NCBI GenBank assembly: GCA_002286715.1
Contig: NSJX01000055.1
Span: 90,300 to 154,299 of the forward strand
DNA: 64,000 nt
Direction of reading: 5' to 3'
DNA from: Dentipellis sp. KUC8613
Lineage: Eukaryota; Basidiomycota; Agaricomycetes; Russulales; Hericiaceae
In this document: positions 1 to 12,500 of the stretch, one piece after another
How positions within the stretch are numbered: the first letter of the stretch is position 1
Layout: each line of letters starts with the position of its first letter
Made by a program: the position numbers and the translations under genes
The notes under the pieces: model-generated
Told to the model about the DNA's origin: nothing
The model's input: the letters and a program-made list of their open reading frames with translations, nothing else
Database searches by the model: none

Positions 1-840
1 AGCTACAGCCTGGCCTCGCCGGCACTGATCATGTACCTTCCGTCCGTCGCGGAGAGCCCATTTCCGGGAGGTCGTTCCTTCTACTTCGACTTCACCGCTC
101 ATTCTGGCCCTTTTACCACCATGGCATCCCCAAACCGCCCATTCTTGGTCTCGGAGAGCTCTCGTATTCACGTATTTGATCTCGAAGTAAAGTCCCCCGT
201 CGATGGATACTCTGTCGATGGACTTTTGGTCCGTCTTGTCGTCCAACAAAAGACTTTCCTGTCCCTGTTGAACAGCTGCCCTCGTTCTGGGGAAACACGG
301 AGTCTTGCATGGGAGGAGTGGGGACCCCCCAACACGCGGCTCTATGAACACGGTCGAGGGCCTCACAACCCACGCAGGTAACGATTCTCGGGCTTCAATC
401 CAATCCATAAGCACAGTGTCTGACAAGTGACTGCATAACCAGATTTTCGTGCAGCAGCGTTCTCGCGGAATTTCTGCCCGAGCGCTTGAAGATCAGCCGT
501 ATCGCGGACTTCAACGTCGAGGCATCGAAGGGCTGGGAGCTCGTCACCGAGCCTACGATACTCAGGAGACCCCGAGTCTTCGCGAAGCCCGTCATGACCA
601 GTCTGCCATATCGCCAGGTTGTAATCCCGACGTAAAGACTCAGATACCACGAGATTCTGCGCGGTGGCGATTGGCTCATAAGTGTCGAGGTAGGCGCTCC
701 TTCTTTTGGGTAATCTGTTCCTTACTGAATGTTTGTTGCAGATGACTACTTATCTCGGTACATCCTACCGGTACGGTGTGCGCGATCCCGAGTACGGGAA
801 ACTTTCCTTTCGACGAACGCGAGTATTTTCTCCGCAATGA
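1..840 (+). pseudogene. F-box-like family protein, C-terminal part, with in-frame nonsense codon
   Basis: The frame is open from base 1, so the 5' end lies outside the window. Three exons can be joined: 1-374, 443-689 and 742-840, all with GT/AG introns. The protein contains the WEEWGP-NTR motif, then SCSSVLAEFLPERLKI, LVTEP, RRPRVFAKPV and TSLPYRQVV. This matches the C-terminal half of the large F-box-like hypothetical family of Polyporales as I remember it. A TAA at 632-634 interrupts the conserved stretch (VIPT-stop-RLRYHEI). The frame on both sides of the stop still looks like the family, which suggests a recent nonsense change, perhaps AAA to TAA. No F-box is visible because the N-terminus is missing. 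The role in substrate recognition for ubiquitin ligases is inferred from the family. A stop-free allele or a sequencing error would restore a gene. Confidence 0.55.
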
Positions 841-1211
841 ATTCGCAGCCGTTCGTCGTATCATGTGTCGCGGTGGTAGGCAGCGCTTACCATACATTCA
901 CCTTGTTTGGCGTACTGCCTGTATACGATACATACAGCGATGTAAATTTCCCGCTACCCCTGTGGTAGTGGGTCTCGTACCTTGTTTCTGTATGCCGTTT
1001 TTCGCAGAAGATTCACGATCTGCTCGTTTCTGTGTTGACGGCGAGTTGAGGTTCGGTTGCGGGTGGGCAGTTTGCGGACATGAGAAAGGCGGTGGATAAG
1101 TTTTCGAAGACGCTGAAGAAGGAAGTTCTTTGAGGAATTGAATTATACACGACATGGGGGAGGGTCCGCACGTTTCGTTTCGGTCACAGCACGAGCACGT
1201 CCGAGTCTAAA

Positions 1212-1763
1212 TCACATTCGCGTTCTGCAAGAGCCAACCGAACAACACGCGTAGTCCCCCCAGACGCAAATGGCCAACACAGCAAAGGCAAAGGAAATGA
1301 GAGCCAGAATGAATCCACATAAACGCACCGTCCCCACAAGCAACCGGAAAAGATTGCCGATATGTCCCTTCCGCTCGTATGGCACATGCGGGAGCGTCAA
1401 GAAGGCAAAGTCGAACGCAGAATAATCATACGCGTACGGTCCCTGAGCGAATGACTCGCGTCAGGCTTTCTTGCTGCAGTCGGATGCGAATCCTTTAGGG
1501 CATCTTCGGTCCCATAGGTGAGGTGGATTATGTACTGCAGCGTTACCTCGAGTTGCGAATCACGGAAGGGATTGCTGGACTATTCCAAGCCGATCAGCCC
1601 TGTACCCTGCTTGCACGCTGCAAATGCACGCAGAATAATCCAGGAAGTCCGAATATAACAAAGGCACTGGAATGTTTTCTTTTGAAAATCTGTTGAGCGC
1701 GATGACAAGGCACTCCAGCATTTTTGCGACCAACGAGAGCGTCAGCAAGAGGATGTCGTTCAT
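1212..1763 (-). CDS. possible small membrane protein (uncertain)
   Basis: On the minus strand, a frame open at about 1460-1212 reads YAYDYSAFDFAFLTLP and then one strongly hydrophobic segment (CGFILALISFAFAVLAICVW) before a stop. A second short frame starting with ATG at 1763 has a hydrophobic start (MNDILLLTLSLVAKMLECLVI). The pieces could be exons of a small MARVEL-like membrane protein, but I could not join them convincingly and recognise no family. It may be a relic. The remainder of 841-1923 shows nothing else I can support apart from the SLA1 upstream region. Confidence 0.2.
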
Positions 1764-1923
1764 GATGAAGACAATTTACGGTAATTACGAAGTAAGGTCC
1801 CGGCCCGGCAAAGTCCGAAAGGCTCCTGATTCGTGTCTGCCGGCCTGAACCTCGTCACCGTCGTCGCCCACAGCGTCCAAGCACTCTCTTTCTTTCCATC
1901 ATATATCTACCAATATCCACGCT

Positions 1924-4900
1924 ATGGCTGCGGACGACAGCGAACCATACCTCGCTGTGCTCCAGGCCGCGTACGACTACGAGCCACAGTCGGACGACGA
2001 GATCGCAATCAAGGAGAACCAGCTGCTCTTTCTCCTCGAGCGCACCGACGACGAGTACGTACGGAGCTTCTGTGGCTATTTCTGAGCTGACGGGAAAGTA
2101 GATGGTGGAAGGTGAAGCCGAAGGGCGAGAACCCGGACGAAGAGACGGTCGCGGGTCTCGTCCCTGCGGCGTACGTCGAACAGGCACCCCACTCGTCCTA
2201 TGTCAAGGCACTCTACGATTACGAGCCGGCCTCTGCAGGCGAGCTGCGCATCCAGGAGGATCAGATTTTACTTGCGTTTGCCGTGCCGGGAGAGGAGGAG
2301 TGGCTGTTGGTGCAATACCATGAGAAGGAGGACCACCATGAAGGGCCTCGGGCGGGATACGTTCCGGCAAACTATGTGGAAGAGGTGCGTGTCTTTGAAT
2401 TTGCAAGGTACATTTTATTCTGACGAAACAGTCCGCAGACGACCGAGGATTCGACATCCTCTGCTCCTGCTGCCGCCGCTGCACCGCAGATCGTCGTACC
2501 TGACTCGGTACGTCATGTTCCTGTCGTTTTACGACTCTCGTCGCCATCATCCCATTCGCATTTGCAAGCCAGAGGAGCTTGGTGTGGTTGGTTGCGATGC
2601 TGTTCAGACGCGTGTCCAACTGTTCTATCATGCACACTCTTCACTATGATCACTATCTAGCGCAGGGCATGCGGGTATGGGGCTAGGATACTCCAACGAC
2701 AAGACTTTGTGAAAGATGCCATATCCGTCTTTCTCGAAGACTCCGTCGCTGCGAACATTCCTGCCGCCGGTCACTCTCCTCTCTTTTCTATCTTCCCCTT
2801 CGTCATAGCAGGTTGCACTCACACACTTGTTGCCCCGTCCAGCCACCACGTCCCGCCGCTCCTTACACCGACCCCACCGAGCTTGTGGCGGCATCACACA
2901 GCAAGTCATCCTCAATCAGTGCGCAGGATCCCATCCAGACCTGGGGCATCTCCGAGGTCGACAAGAAGGGCAAGAAGAAGAAAGGCACGCTCGGCGTCGG
3001 CAACGGCGCCGTCTTCTTCGCGAGCGAGGCCGACAAGGTGCGCACCCTCCCCCCTCCCGCCGCTCTTACGCAGTGTACCTATGCGCCCCCCTCCTCTCCC
3101 ACAGACGCCCGTTCAGAAATGGCAGACGACGAGCATCACCGCGCTGCGCATCGACAAGTCGAAGCACCTCTTCCTCACGCTCGCGCCGCCCGCGCCCGCG
3201 GAGCCCGTCGAGCTGCACTTCAACGCGGGCTCGCGCGACACGGCCGACGCGATCCTCGCCAAGCTCGAGTCCTCGCGCGCGCTCTCGCAGGCGGACACTT
3301 TCACCTCTACGCCCGCGCCCGCGCCCGCACACACGAACGGCGACGCGCTCGCGCGCAGCCCGGCGAAGAAGGGCGTGAACGTGCACTTCTCCGAGTCCGG
3401 GCCGGCGATCATCCCGCCGCGCGAGCCGTCGCCGGACGACGAGCCCGACGCGGGCGACGAACCGCAGGGCCTCGGGCTGCACGCGGACGGCGAGCACGAG
3501 GGCGCGCTGCTGCACCACGGCGAGGGCGCGGCGGACCGCGTCGCGGACGACGCGGCGGGCGTGGAGGACGTCGCGGGCGGGATGGAGGAGGCGGTCGCGC
3601 TGTACGAGTTCGAGGCGCAGGGCGCGGACGAACTGAGTGTTGCCGAGGAGGAGCGCGTGTGGATCGTCGAGCGCGATGCCGAGGGCGAGTGGTGGAAGTG
3701 CCGGAATGCGCAGGGACGGGAGGGCGTGGTGCCCGCTAGCTATGTCGAGGTACGTCGTGTTTGTGTCTCGAGTTTATCTGCGATTGACGGTTGGTGGTGT
3801 AGCCCGCAGGTCGTAGCTCTGTGCCTCCTGCCCTCGTGGGTGCTCCTCTCACCGAGGAGCCCGAGCCGGAAGCGCCAGAGGAGGACGACACCGCTGCGCG
3901 CGAAGCTGAGGAACGTGAGCGGGAAGAGCGAGAGCGGGCGCGCAAGAAGGCGGCGGCGGACCGTGCGATGGCTGCCGAGGCCGAGGCGAAACGCAGAGCG
4001 CGCGAGAAGGAGAGGGAACGTGAACGCGAGCGGGCGGAGCGCGAGGAGAAGGCGGAGCGGGAGGCGCGCGAGAAGAAGGAGCGCAGGGACCGCGAGAAGC
4101 GCGAGCAGGCCAAGCAGAAGTGCGTCTCCCCTTTCTTTTACTCTAGCATACCACTCAATGTGTCGCAGCGGCTCCAGCTCCGGACGCGGCTCCTCCGAGC
4201 GCAGAGGCCCGCCGCCCGCCGACAAGGTGCGCACCTGGCACGACCGCTCGGGGCAGTTCCGTGTCGACGCCGCGCTGCTCGCGTACAAGGACGGCAAGAT
4301 CCGGCTGCACAAGGTGAACGGCGTCGTCATCGAGGTGCCCTCGGAGAAGATGTCCGTCGAGGACATGCGCTACATCGAGAAGGAGACGCAGGCGCGGCGT
4401 TCGGCGGCGCGGCCCGTGCCCGCGAAGGACGACGACGACGACGTGCCGCTCGCGGTGCGCCAGCAGACCAAGTCCGCGGAGACGCGCGCGCGCGAGGCCG
4501 CGGCGGCGCGCAAGAAGGTGCCTACGATCGACTGGTTCGACTTCTTCCTCACGGCGGGCTGCGACCTGGACGACTGCACGCGCTACGCGTCGTCGTTCGA
4601 GCGCGACAAGATCGACGAGTCGCTGCTGCCCGATATCACGGAGGGCACGATGCGCTCGCTCGGCCTGCGCGAGGGCGACATCATCCGCGTGAACAAGGAG
4701 ATCGAGAAGCGTTTCCCTGGCGCGAAGAATAAGGGCAAGCCGTCGCCGCCGCCGGAGCAGAAGGAGGCCGAGGCGGACCTGCTGTCGGGCGAGCCTGCGA
4801 AGAAGGCGCCGAGCTTGTTCGCGGGCCCAGGTGGTGCGCTCAAGACTGCTCGTCGTGGCCGCCCGCAGCCCAGCAAGTCGCTCCCGCCAGCCTCGGTCGA

Positions 4901-6320
4901 CCTGAACGCCATTTCCAGTGCGTCGGATCAGATCCAACGCGCCGTCACGCCGCAAAGTCAGAGTCAGAGCCCTGGCACGACGACGTCTCCTGTCCAAGTG
5001 CCGTCACGCACGGGCTCTGCCGCACCTGTCGTCAGCGGCTTTGACGACGATGCGTGGACACCACGCCCTAGCTCGACGAAGCCTGTTCCCTCTGCGCCAA
5101 CGCCGCCCGTGCTCGAACCCCGTGCGCCATCTGCGCCTCCAGCTCCGGCACCGCCCCCAGCACCCGCACCTGCACCCGCGCCGACAGCACTTGCTCCTCA
5201 GGCTCCCGCCGCACCCCTCCAAGCGCAACCCACCGGTCTAGCCAAGACCACCGAATCCGACATCTTCAACCAGCTCGCACGCCTGAGCCAGCTGCGCGTG
5301 CAGAGCCCGCCCGCCAGCATCCCCTCCCGCTCGCCCGCCATCACCTCGCCGCCGCCCGCAAGCTACAACTCGGGCCTCGGCATGGGCTCCTCGCCCGTGC
5401 CCATCGGCCAGCACCTCTCCGCGCAGCAGACCGGCGTGCTCCCGCCGCCGTCACCTGCGAACAATACCAATGGGCCCCGTGGCCCGTATGCCCCCGTTCC
5501 CGCGAACCAGGCGCTCCTGCAGCCGCTCGTACCGACGAACACAGGCTTCACCGGGTTCGTGCCTACGCGGCCGGCGTCATCTGGCTTCCAGCCTCAGCCC
5601 CAGCAGCCGTCATTCCTCGGCCCTCAACCGACTGGCTTCCCGCCGCAACCGACTGGCTTCCAACCACAGCCGACCGGGTTCCAGCCGCAGCCGACTGGCT
5701 TCCAGCCGCAGCAGCAGTTCCTCACCCCGCAGGCCACCGGGTTCCAGCCGTCGCTGCAGCCGCAGGTGACGGGCTTCCAGCCGCAGGGCTCGCTCATGTC
5801 GCAGCCGACGGGCATGCCGGGCGGGTTTGGGAACTTTGGTGGGGGCGGTGTGCCCCCTGTGCCGCCGCTGCCGTCGTTCCAGAATACCAGCAACTCGTTT
5901 GGGCAGTTGCAGACTAGTATGTATATCTCGGTTTGTGTTTTGTTGGGCCGTGTTGATCCTGATTTGTGTATAGATCCTACGGGCTTCAACCCTGGGTTTG
6001 GCCAGCCGCCGTCTGCGTCGCCGCCGGCGAATACGACGTCGCCTGCGAATATCTTTGCGCAAATGAAGGCGGGGACGTTCGCCAACGACGCTGCTCCGCA
6101 GAATCCCAGTGAGTCACCCCCTCCGCATATTCTGCAGCGCTTGTGATTCTAATCGTGCACCACTCGCAGATAAATATGACGCACTTCGCACGAATCGTAA
6201 GTTGAAGCTATCTTTGATTCTATACAACACTGACCGTCGTCATTCGCAGCATCACCACTGACTGCGCAACCTACTGGATGGGGCGGCTTCCCGGGCGGGT
6301 ATCCTGGATACCAACTCTAA
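1924..6320 (+). CDS. SLA1: SLA1-like endocytic actin-regulatory adaptor (three SH3 domains, SHD1, SHD2)
   Basis: This is an endocytic coat and actin adaptor of the Pan1-Sla1-End3 complex at cortical patches. Supported exons: 1924-2054, 2102-2384, 2439-2507, 2843-3037, 3105-3749, 3803-4119, 4169-5916, 5974-6108, 6170-6196, 6250-6320. One or more small exons may hide in the 335-bp gap at 2508-2842. The product is about 1,200 residues, close to yeast Sla1 (about 1,240). Order: SH3-1 (about 6-70), SH3-2 (75-138), SH3-3 (385-441, ALYEFEAQGADELS), a charged E/R/K coiled region, SHD1 (RTWHDRSGQFRVDA..), the SAM-like SHD2 (IDWFDFFLTAGCDLDDC..), then a long P/Q-rich tail. The tail carries LxxQxTG motifs (LQAQPTG, LSAQQTG, LGPQPTG, LTPQATG, LQPQVTG, LMSQPTG), the target type of Ark1/Prk1 kinases in yeast. 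The gene converges with SEC7. Confidence 0.93.
5625..5815 (+). repeat. QPTGFQPQ-type coding repeat in the SLA1 tail
   Basis: Imperfect 8-residue repeats (P-Q-P-T-G-F-x-P/Q) are encoded by near-identical 24-bp units. They form the densest block of TG motifs in the C-terminal tail. In yeast Sla1 the equivalent repeats bind End3 and are phosphorylated to disassemble the coat. Confidence 0.7.
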
Positions 6321-6578
6321 TCTTTCCCGTCCGAGTATATATCTCCGACTGAACACCCACGCTCTCACTTACGTAGTCTACAGTCACCCTTTCTTGCCTG
6401 CCTCTCTCATTTCCCATTTCCTTACATTCCAGTCCATTTCTCACCTTGTTTTCGATGTCTTTGCCGCAGTCTCACATTCGCAGTTGCTTTGGAATCCACA
6501 ATAACCCGGAACTGCCAATTTAGTCATATGGTGCAAGGAATTATAATGAAACGCTACAATGTGTGAGAAAGATGCATG

Positions 6579-9500
6579 TCATGAGAGCTCTATGATGCCT
6601 TGTGCGTATCCGACCCGGACGAAATACTCCCGCAGCCCGTCCCGTATCTCTGGCGACGTGTCCCGCCCGACCAAGTCACTCGCCAGCGGGTAAATTGCAG
6701 GCAGATAGCGTCCGAACTAGATGACGATCAGTATAGTTCGAAAAAAATAACAGAGGAAGGGCTCTTACGGCCTTGTCGTCGAAGCGGCAGAAGCCTGACA
6801 GAATTTCCGCAACGACCGGCGTCCATGCAGCAATGTTTTTGGCCTGCGTGTCTGCGCGCAATTTGTTGTAGTCTTGAAGTACTCCAAGACCCAACCTGTG
6901 ATCAATTTGATTAGCATTCGATATGATTTATGACAGCGAATCGAAACGTACGGCATGAGTCGCTCGGCGACCTGAGATCTTGCGGCTTGATGTTCTGGCC
7001 GCGAGTCGTAGTACATGCGCAGGAGAATGTGTACGAGTGTCGATGCGCTACTCGATTCCTGCTTCAGCAGGTTGGGTAGATGCTTCATGAAGCCTATGAA
7101 AGCGTTCAGCCGAAGCCCTCGTATTGCACAACGTGCCAACACTCACCGACTTTCCACAAACCCGTACGCAGCTCCTTGTCCTCATTGAACATCCGCGCGA
7201 ACTGGTAGCTATGGTCCAGTACGCCCATGAGGCGCAGTAGATGCTCTGGCGGGATGGTCCTATAGACCTCATCGTTGCGCAGCAGATCATTCGTCGTCTC
7301 TATCAACAAAAGCTGTAAAACACATTTGACGATGATCTGCTTGAATATCCGCCGGCGGTCATTCAGATTTGTCTTCGGGTTACTTTTGGGGCTCTCGTGG
7401 CCGGACGGCGAGAGGGGCGCGGGCAGGATGGTCTGGCCGTCTGGGTCTACAGTTGAAGCTTCAACAACGGAAGGGGCGTAGAAGGAATAGATCTGACCGG
7501 TTGGTTCTTGCGGCTCTGGCGATGAGCCGTCGATTTCCACACGAAGGCTTTCGTCGAAGAGCTGATGTGGCGTCGTTGTCCTGAAAAGCTTCACGAACGT
7601 GGTGGCTACGCGCTCCCACCGTGCCGCACTGAGCTTTTTGACGTTGTTCTCGAGTAGTTGTTGTAAACAAGAAGTTCCAATGCGAGCGAGGGTATCGTTT
7701 TCTGGAAGAGATGATTAGCATCACTCGCTATAGATTGGGTGGTTGACTCACCTTGACAGATGCATACACAGAGAAGATCAAGAAGGCCGTCCAGGAAGCG
7801 TTCCAAGATATCGAAGTAGAAAGTGTAAAGATCTATCAAGTCGCGGAGGGCCTGGATCATCGTTGTCGACAACCAAACGCTCATGTCCTCTTGTGTGCTA
7901 AACCTCGACAGGTCTTGCGAGGACTTCAGCACCGCAAAGATGGGGAAGAGGAGCTCTTGGGTAACGGTGTCCCAGAACTCCACCGGGAATGTAGACCCGT
8001 ATTTCTTCAGGGTGCTGAATAGTGAATCGAGCGCTCTACGACGACCAGTTGAACACAGAAAAGAGGGACAGTCAAACAAGGACTCACAATCGTCGCACCT
8101 CCAGATCTTCGCCGTTCATGATCACGTCGTAGAACCCAAACAATACTGGGAACCAATACTTGATCATGGGGTCATCCGTACTCCCGCTTCCATCCGCTGG
8201 TGCAGGGTTATTGAAACCGCACTCTGGCGTATTCAACATGATGGGGATGATCCCACGGAGCATGGCAATTGCCAGCAAGCTGATCTTCTGATACTTGCTC
8301 ACTTTGCAGAAATGCGTGATGCAGACGGTCAGATCTGCAAATGCGCCGTTGCGGACGATGGCCGGGAAGAACTCCTTGTTGAGCCTTGTCACGATCTCGA
8401 ACGCGGAGCTCGTGACTCGTTCTATCGGAAGAAATCAGTATTCGCCATCGTAACGAGAGGGATAATCGCATCACCTGTGAGAACCTTGGACGCCGCAGAG
8501 AACACACCGAACATAGTCCGCCAACCAGAACGCAGATTCGACACCCGGGCCTGGATCATCTGTTGCAGACATTGCAACACCTGAGTATCCGCGCGTGAGC
8601 AGATCAACCCACTAGCGACGGCTAAATTCCACCTACCATATCACGAATATCTGGATTCTGATTATGAATCATAGTGTACTCGAACGGCTTCAGGAAGTCC
8701 TTCTGGAACCTGAAATGCGGCAACTCCTCCTTCTCCAAGAACCGCATGGCCAGCTGTCTCAGCGAGTCGAGGGCGAAGAAGCCGACATGCGGGTTGCTGT
8801 GGCAGCAGACCTGGTTGAAGTGCTCGCCGAGGATGTCCCATAGATGTGACCATTCGAGACGGATACGGTTCATGTTGTAGTACGAGATTTCCACGAGCTT
8901 CTGCAAGCTGAATAGTCGCGGGTGCTGGGATAGACCAGAGGACTGGATCTCCTTCCATGAAACGTCGCACAGCGCTTGCACGAAGTCCACGATTGCCGTC
9001 TACCAACAAATTAGCAAAAGGTGAGGGCAATATGCGTCATAAACTAACCCCGGAGAGATAATGGCTGAGCGAGAACACCATGTCCGCAGCGACAGTGATG
9101 TGTGTCGACCGACTCTCATTCGCGAGCTCCTCGTTCGGCAATTTACGGCCCTTCCTATAGAAACGTCAGAAACGCTCCGACAATTCAGAAGCTACCACAA
9201 ACCCTTTACGGCCATCCGGGACATCAACACCACTGCTAATCAGCTGCATCTGCTCCAGCTGACTGACGCACGACAACACGTCCTGCCACGAGCCCTTAAG
9301 ATTATTACCCTCCGTGACCGCGACATCGAGCAGCGCTTTGATCGCCTCCATGTTCTTCGTCTTCATCTCGCCGAGGTTGTTCAGGAACGTGAACTTCGCG
9401 AGCGTCGTCACGAACGCGTTGCGCTCGAGCTCGAGCTCGAAGAAGCAGACGATGTGGATCGCGTTTTTGAACCCGTCGAGGCACAGGTCGACCACCTCGA

Positions 9501-12500
9501 GGTCGTCGGTCTCCTGGAGGGGCGCGGAGAGCCCTGCGAGGAAGGCCATCCATGCGACTTCGAACATGGGCCGGACGTGCACGAAGTGCGACGCGCTGAA
9601 GAACTGGTCGCCGCTCTTGGAGCCCTTGCGTTGCGTCCGCATGAGTGTCCTGAACAGCGCCTACAGCCATCGCAATGAGTCATGTCCTCAATTTCGCAGG
9701 AAAGATGCACGCACCTCGGTTTTGTTCGCCATGCCGTTGGACTGCAGCATATACGCCTCCCTCTGCAAATCCCGGCCCATGGTAGCGATCGCGCCCGCCA
9801 ACCCAGGCCCAGGCGTAATAGCCCCAATATTCGCCTCGACCTCGTCCTTCATGCGGATCTCGTTGTTCGAGATATCGTCGAAGATGTCCGACAGCAGCTG
9901 CTCGGGGAGGTCGGAGCCGTCGTTGATACCGCGGTTGTTCTTGATGAAGTCGGCCTTGGTCATGCGGTTCTTGACTTGCGGGTTATGCGCGTCCGTGTTG
10001 AGCATGATCACCGAGTACGAGAGCACGTATGCCGCGTCTGCAAAGGTGTCAGTCAACATTACCCCGGTCGGTGTAGGTAGAAGTGTGACGTACCGGCGTT
10101 GGCGAACGCTTGCGCATTCCCCTCGATATACCGCTCGGCGAACTTGAGCATATACCGATCGATCTTCTGCGACTCCCCAGGCAGCCGGAACGTCTGCAGG
10201 AACGCGCGCAGCGCCTGCACGAACGGCATGTTTTTCAGGTCGATGAGGTCGACGAACGCGTGCATGATGGCGATGTTCTCCTCATCGCTGCATGCAATTC
10301 ACTCTGAGCTTCCACTGCAGATACGACATCGTGAAGGGGTACGTACCCTTCGCCGAGATACTCGCCGATCATCGCCTTGCTCAGGCCGTCCGTCGTCAGC
10401 AAGAACCGCGCGATCTCCTGCGGGTCCTTGCTCGGGATCAAGCCCGTCTCGAGGAAAAATTGGATCCCCTACACAAACCCACTCAGCAAACGCCCACTCT
10501 CACCAACACGCCCTACAAGCAAACCAAAAGAGAAACAACACGCACCCGCTTCGGCTTATAATTAAACTTCTTGATCCCCTCCAGCAGCGTCGTCTTCTTC
10601 TGCTTCGCACTCACGAACCGATTCGGGTCGTCGCCCGCCGGGTCCGGCGTCGTCTGGCGCGGGAGCTCAGACAGGCGGTCGAGCGACTGCGATGCGTCGG
10701 GCGTCAGATTGCCCGCGCGGAGCTCCTCGCCCTCCTTCGCGCGCGCGTCCGCCGCGGCCGTGTCCGCGGCGCTCTTGCCGGACGTCGTGCCCCACGCGAC
10801 GAGCGAGCGCAGCACCGCGACGACGCACTCGAGGCACTGCCGCCGGAGGTGCTGCTCCGAGTGCCCGAGGTTCGACGTGTCGATCGAGCCCGAGACGGCG
10901 AGCGCGGACGTGCTCAGCGCGGGCGGGATCCCGCCGTTGTGCTGCGTCTTGGTCGTCGGCGTGAGCCCGGGGCTGCGCGGGTCTTCTTTCGCGGGGTGCG
11001 CGGAGAGCGAGGTGGTGGTCGTGCCGATCTTCGTGATGATGTTCATGAGACTGAAATATAAGGGAATTGCATGAGACATTATTTGGTTGAAGGGATAGAC
11101 TTTACGCACTGCTCGTAGATGTTGTCGGCTGCCCCACTGTCGCAGTCGTAGTTGAGGTAGATCTCGACGAGGGCCTGCGGGTCCTGGCACAGCCGGTCCA
11201 GCATACCCAGGATGACAGCCTTCTGCTTCAGCGTCGCCGTCTTCATCTCCAAAATCGGGATGAAAATCTCATGGAAGAGGAGCTCGATCTCTTTCTGCAA
11301 AAGGATCAACACGCATTCAGTCCCACCATCCACTCACCCGCCCCAAAATAACAATGCAGACAACGCAGACGAACCTTGAGCTTCGTCCGCAGCCCGGACA
11401 GCACGCGCCAGAATATCTCCACGCTGATCTCAAACACCTGCGGCACGGGGCTGACCGCGTTGCGGCTGAGACACAGACAGAGGTACTGGTTCGCCATCTG
11501 GATGAACGGCGTCGCCTCGTGCGACGTGCTCGAGTAGATCAGCGACGCCGGCGAGACGAAGAGGTCCATGTGCGAGTTGAGGATGATGAGCACCATGTGC
11601 AGCGAGAGCAGCTTCGAGCGCATCCCGTGCGACTTGATGTCGCGCTCGCTGTATGTGCGTGCATGTGTAGGCGGGCGGGGGAGAGGGAAAGGGAAAGGGA
11701 AAGAGAGGGAGGCTGTGTTTAGCTCGGGCATGCGGCGGTCAGTCAGCGGCGCACGCACCTCTCGGTGTTGAGCGGCTTCATCGTCAGCTTGCACATCGCG
11801 CGCAGCACGAGGAACGCGTCCTTCAGGAACAGGTCGTTCGTCGTCAGGTACGCGTGCGGCGGCGTGCTCAGCTCGGGGTCGTGCGCGTCGTCCGGGTGCA
11901 GCGCAGGCGTCTCGGGCAGGTCGCTGCGCCGCAAATCAGCAAATCAGCAAATCAGCAATCGGTATATACGCGCAGGAGGCCGCGGGGCGCACGTACTCGG
12001 GATGGTGATCCACACTGCTCGGCGCGGCCCCGTTCTCGTTCACCGCGTGCCCGTTCGCGGACTGCGGCTCGCCGCCGAGGCTCGTCTCTGACGGGTCCGC
12101 GACCGAGTCCGGCGCGGAGGGCGAGCCCTCCGATGCCGACGCAGACGGCAGCTCGTCGTGCGACGGCAGCGACGGCGGGGGGCCCGTATCGGGGGTCGAC
12201 GGCGCGAACGACTGACGGCGCGGGAGCGGGCTGCTCTCCGCCCTGGACGGCAGCGACGCGCTGGACTCGGCCTGCGCGGGGGGCGCGAGCTTGCAGCGCG
12301 AGAAGACGTGGTGGACCATCTGCGTGAGGCCGCCCTGGGCGACGGTCTGGTTGACGGGGTCGTTGCTCATGAGGAAGACGTTGTAGACGGTGCGCACGGC
12401 CTTGAGCAGCGAGGACTGGTGCACGAGCACGGTGGGCGAGAGCACGAGCGAGAGGAGCGCCTTGACGACCTGCAGCGAGACGGTGTCCGGCGTCGTCTCG

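Noticed and set aside
3066..3518. Long Arg-rich minus-strand frame inside SLA1
   Set aside because: Shadow of GC-rich coding DNA of SLA1; no domain and wrong codon pattern.
4155..4997. 280-codon minus-strand frame opposite the SLA1 SHD domains
   Set aside because: Arg/Leu-rich composition typical of antisense reading of GC3-rich codons; the plus strand carries clear SHD1/SHD2.
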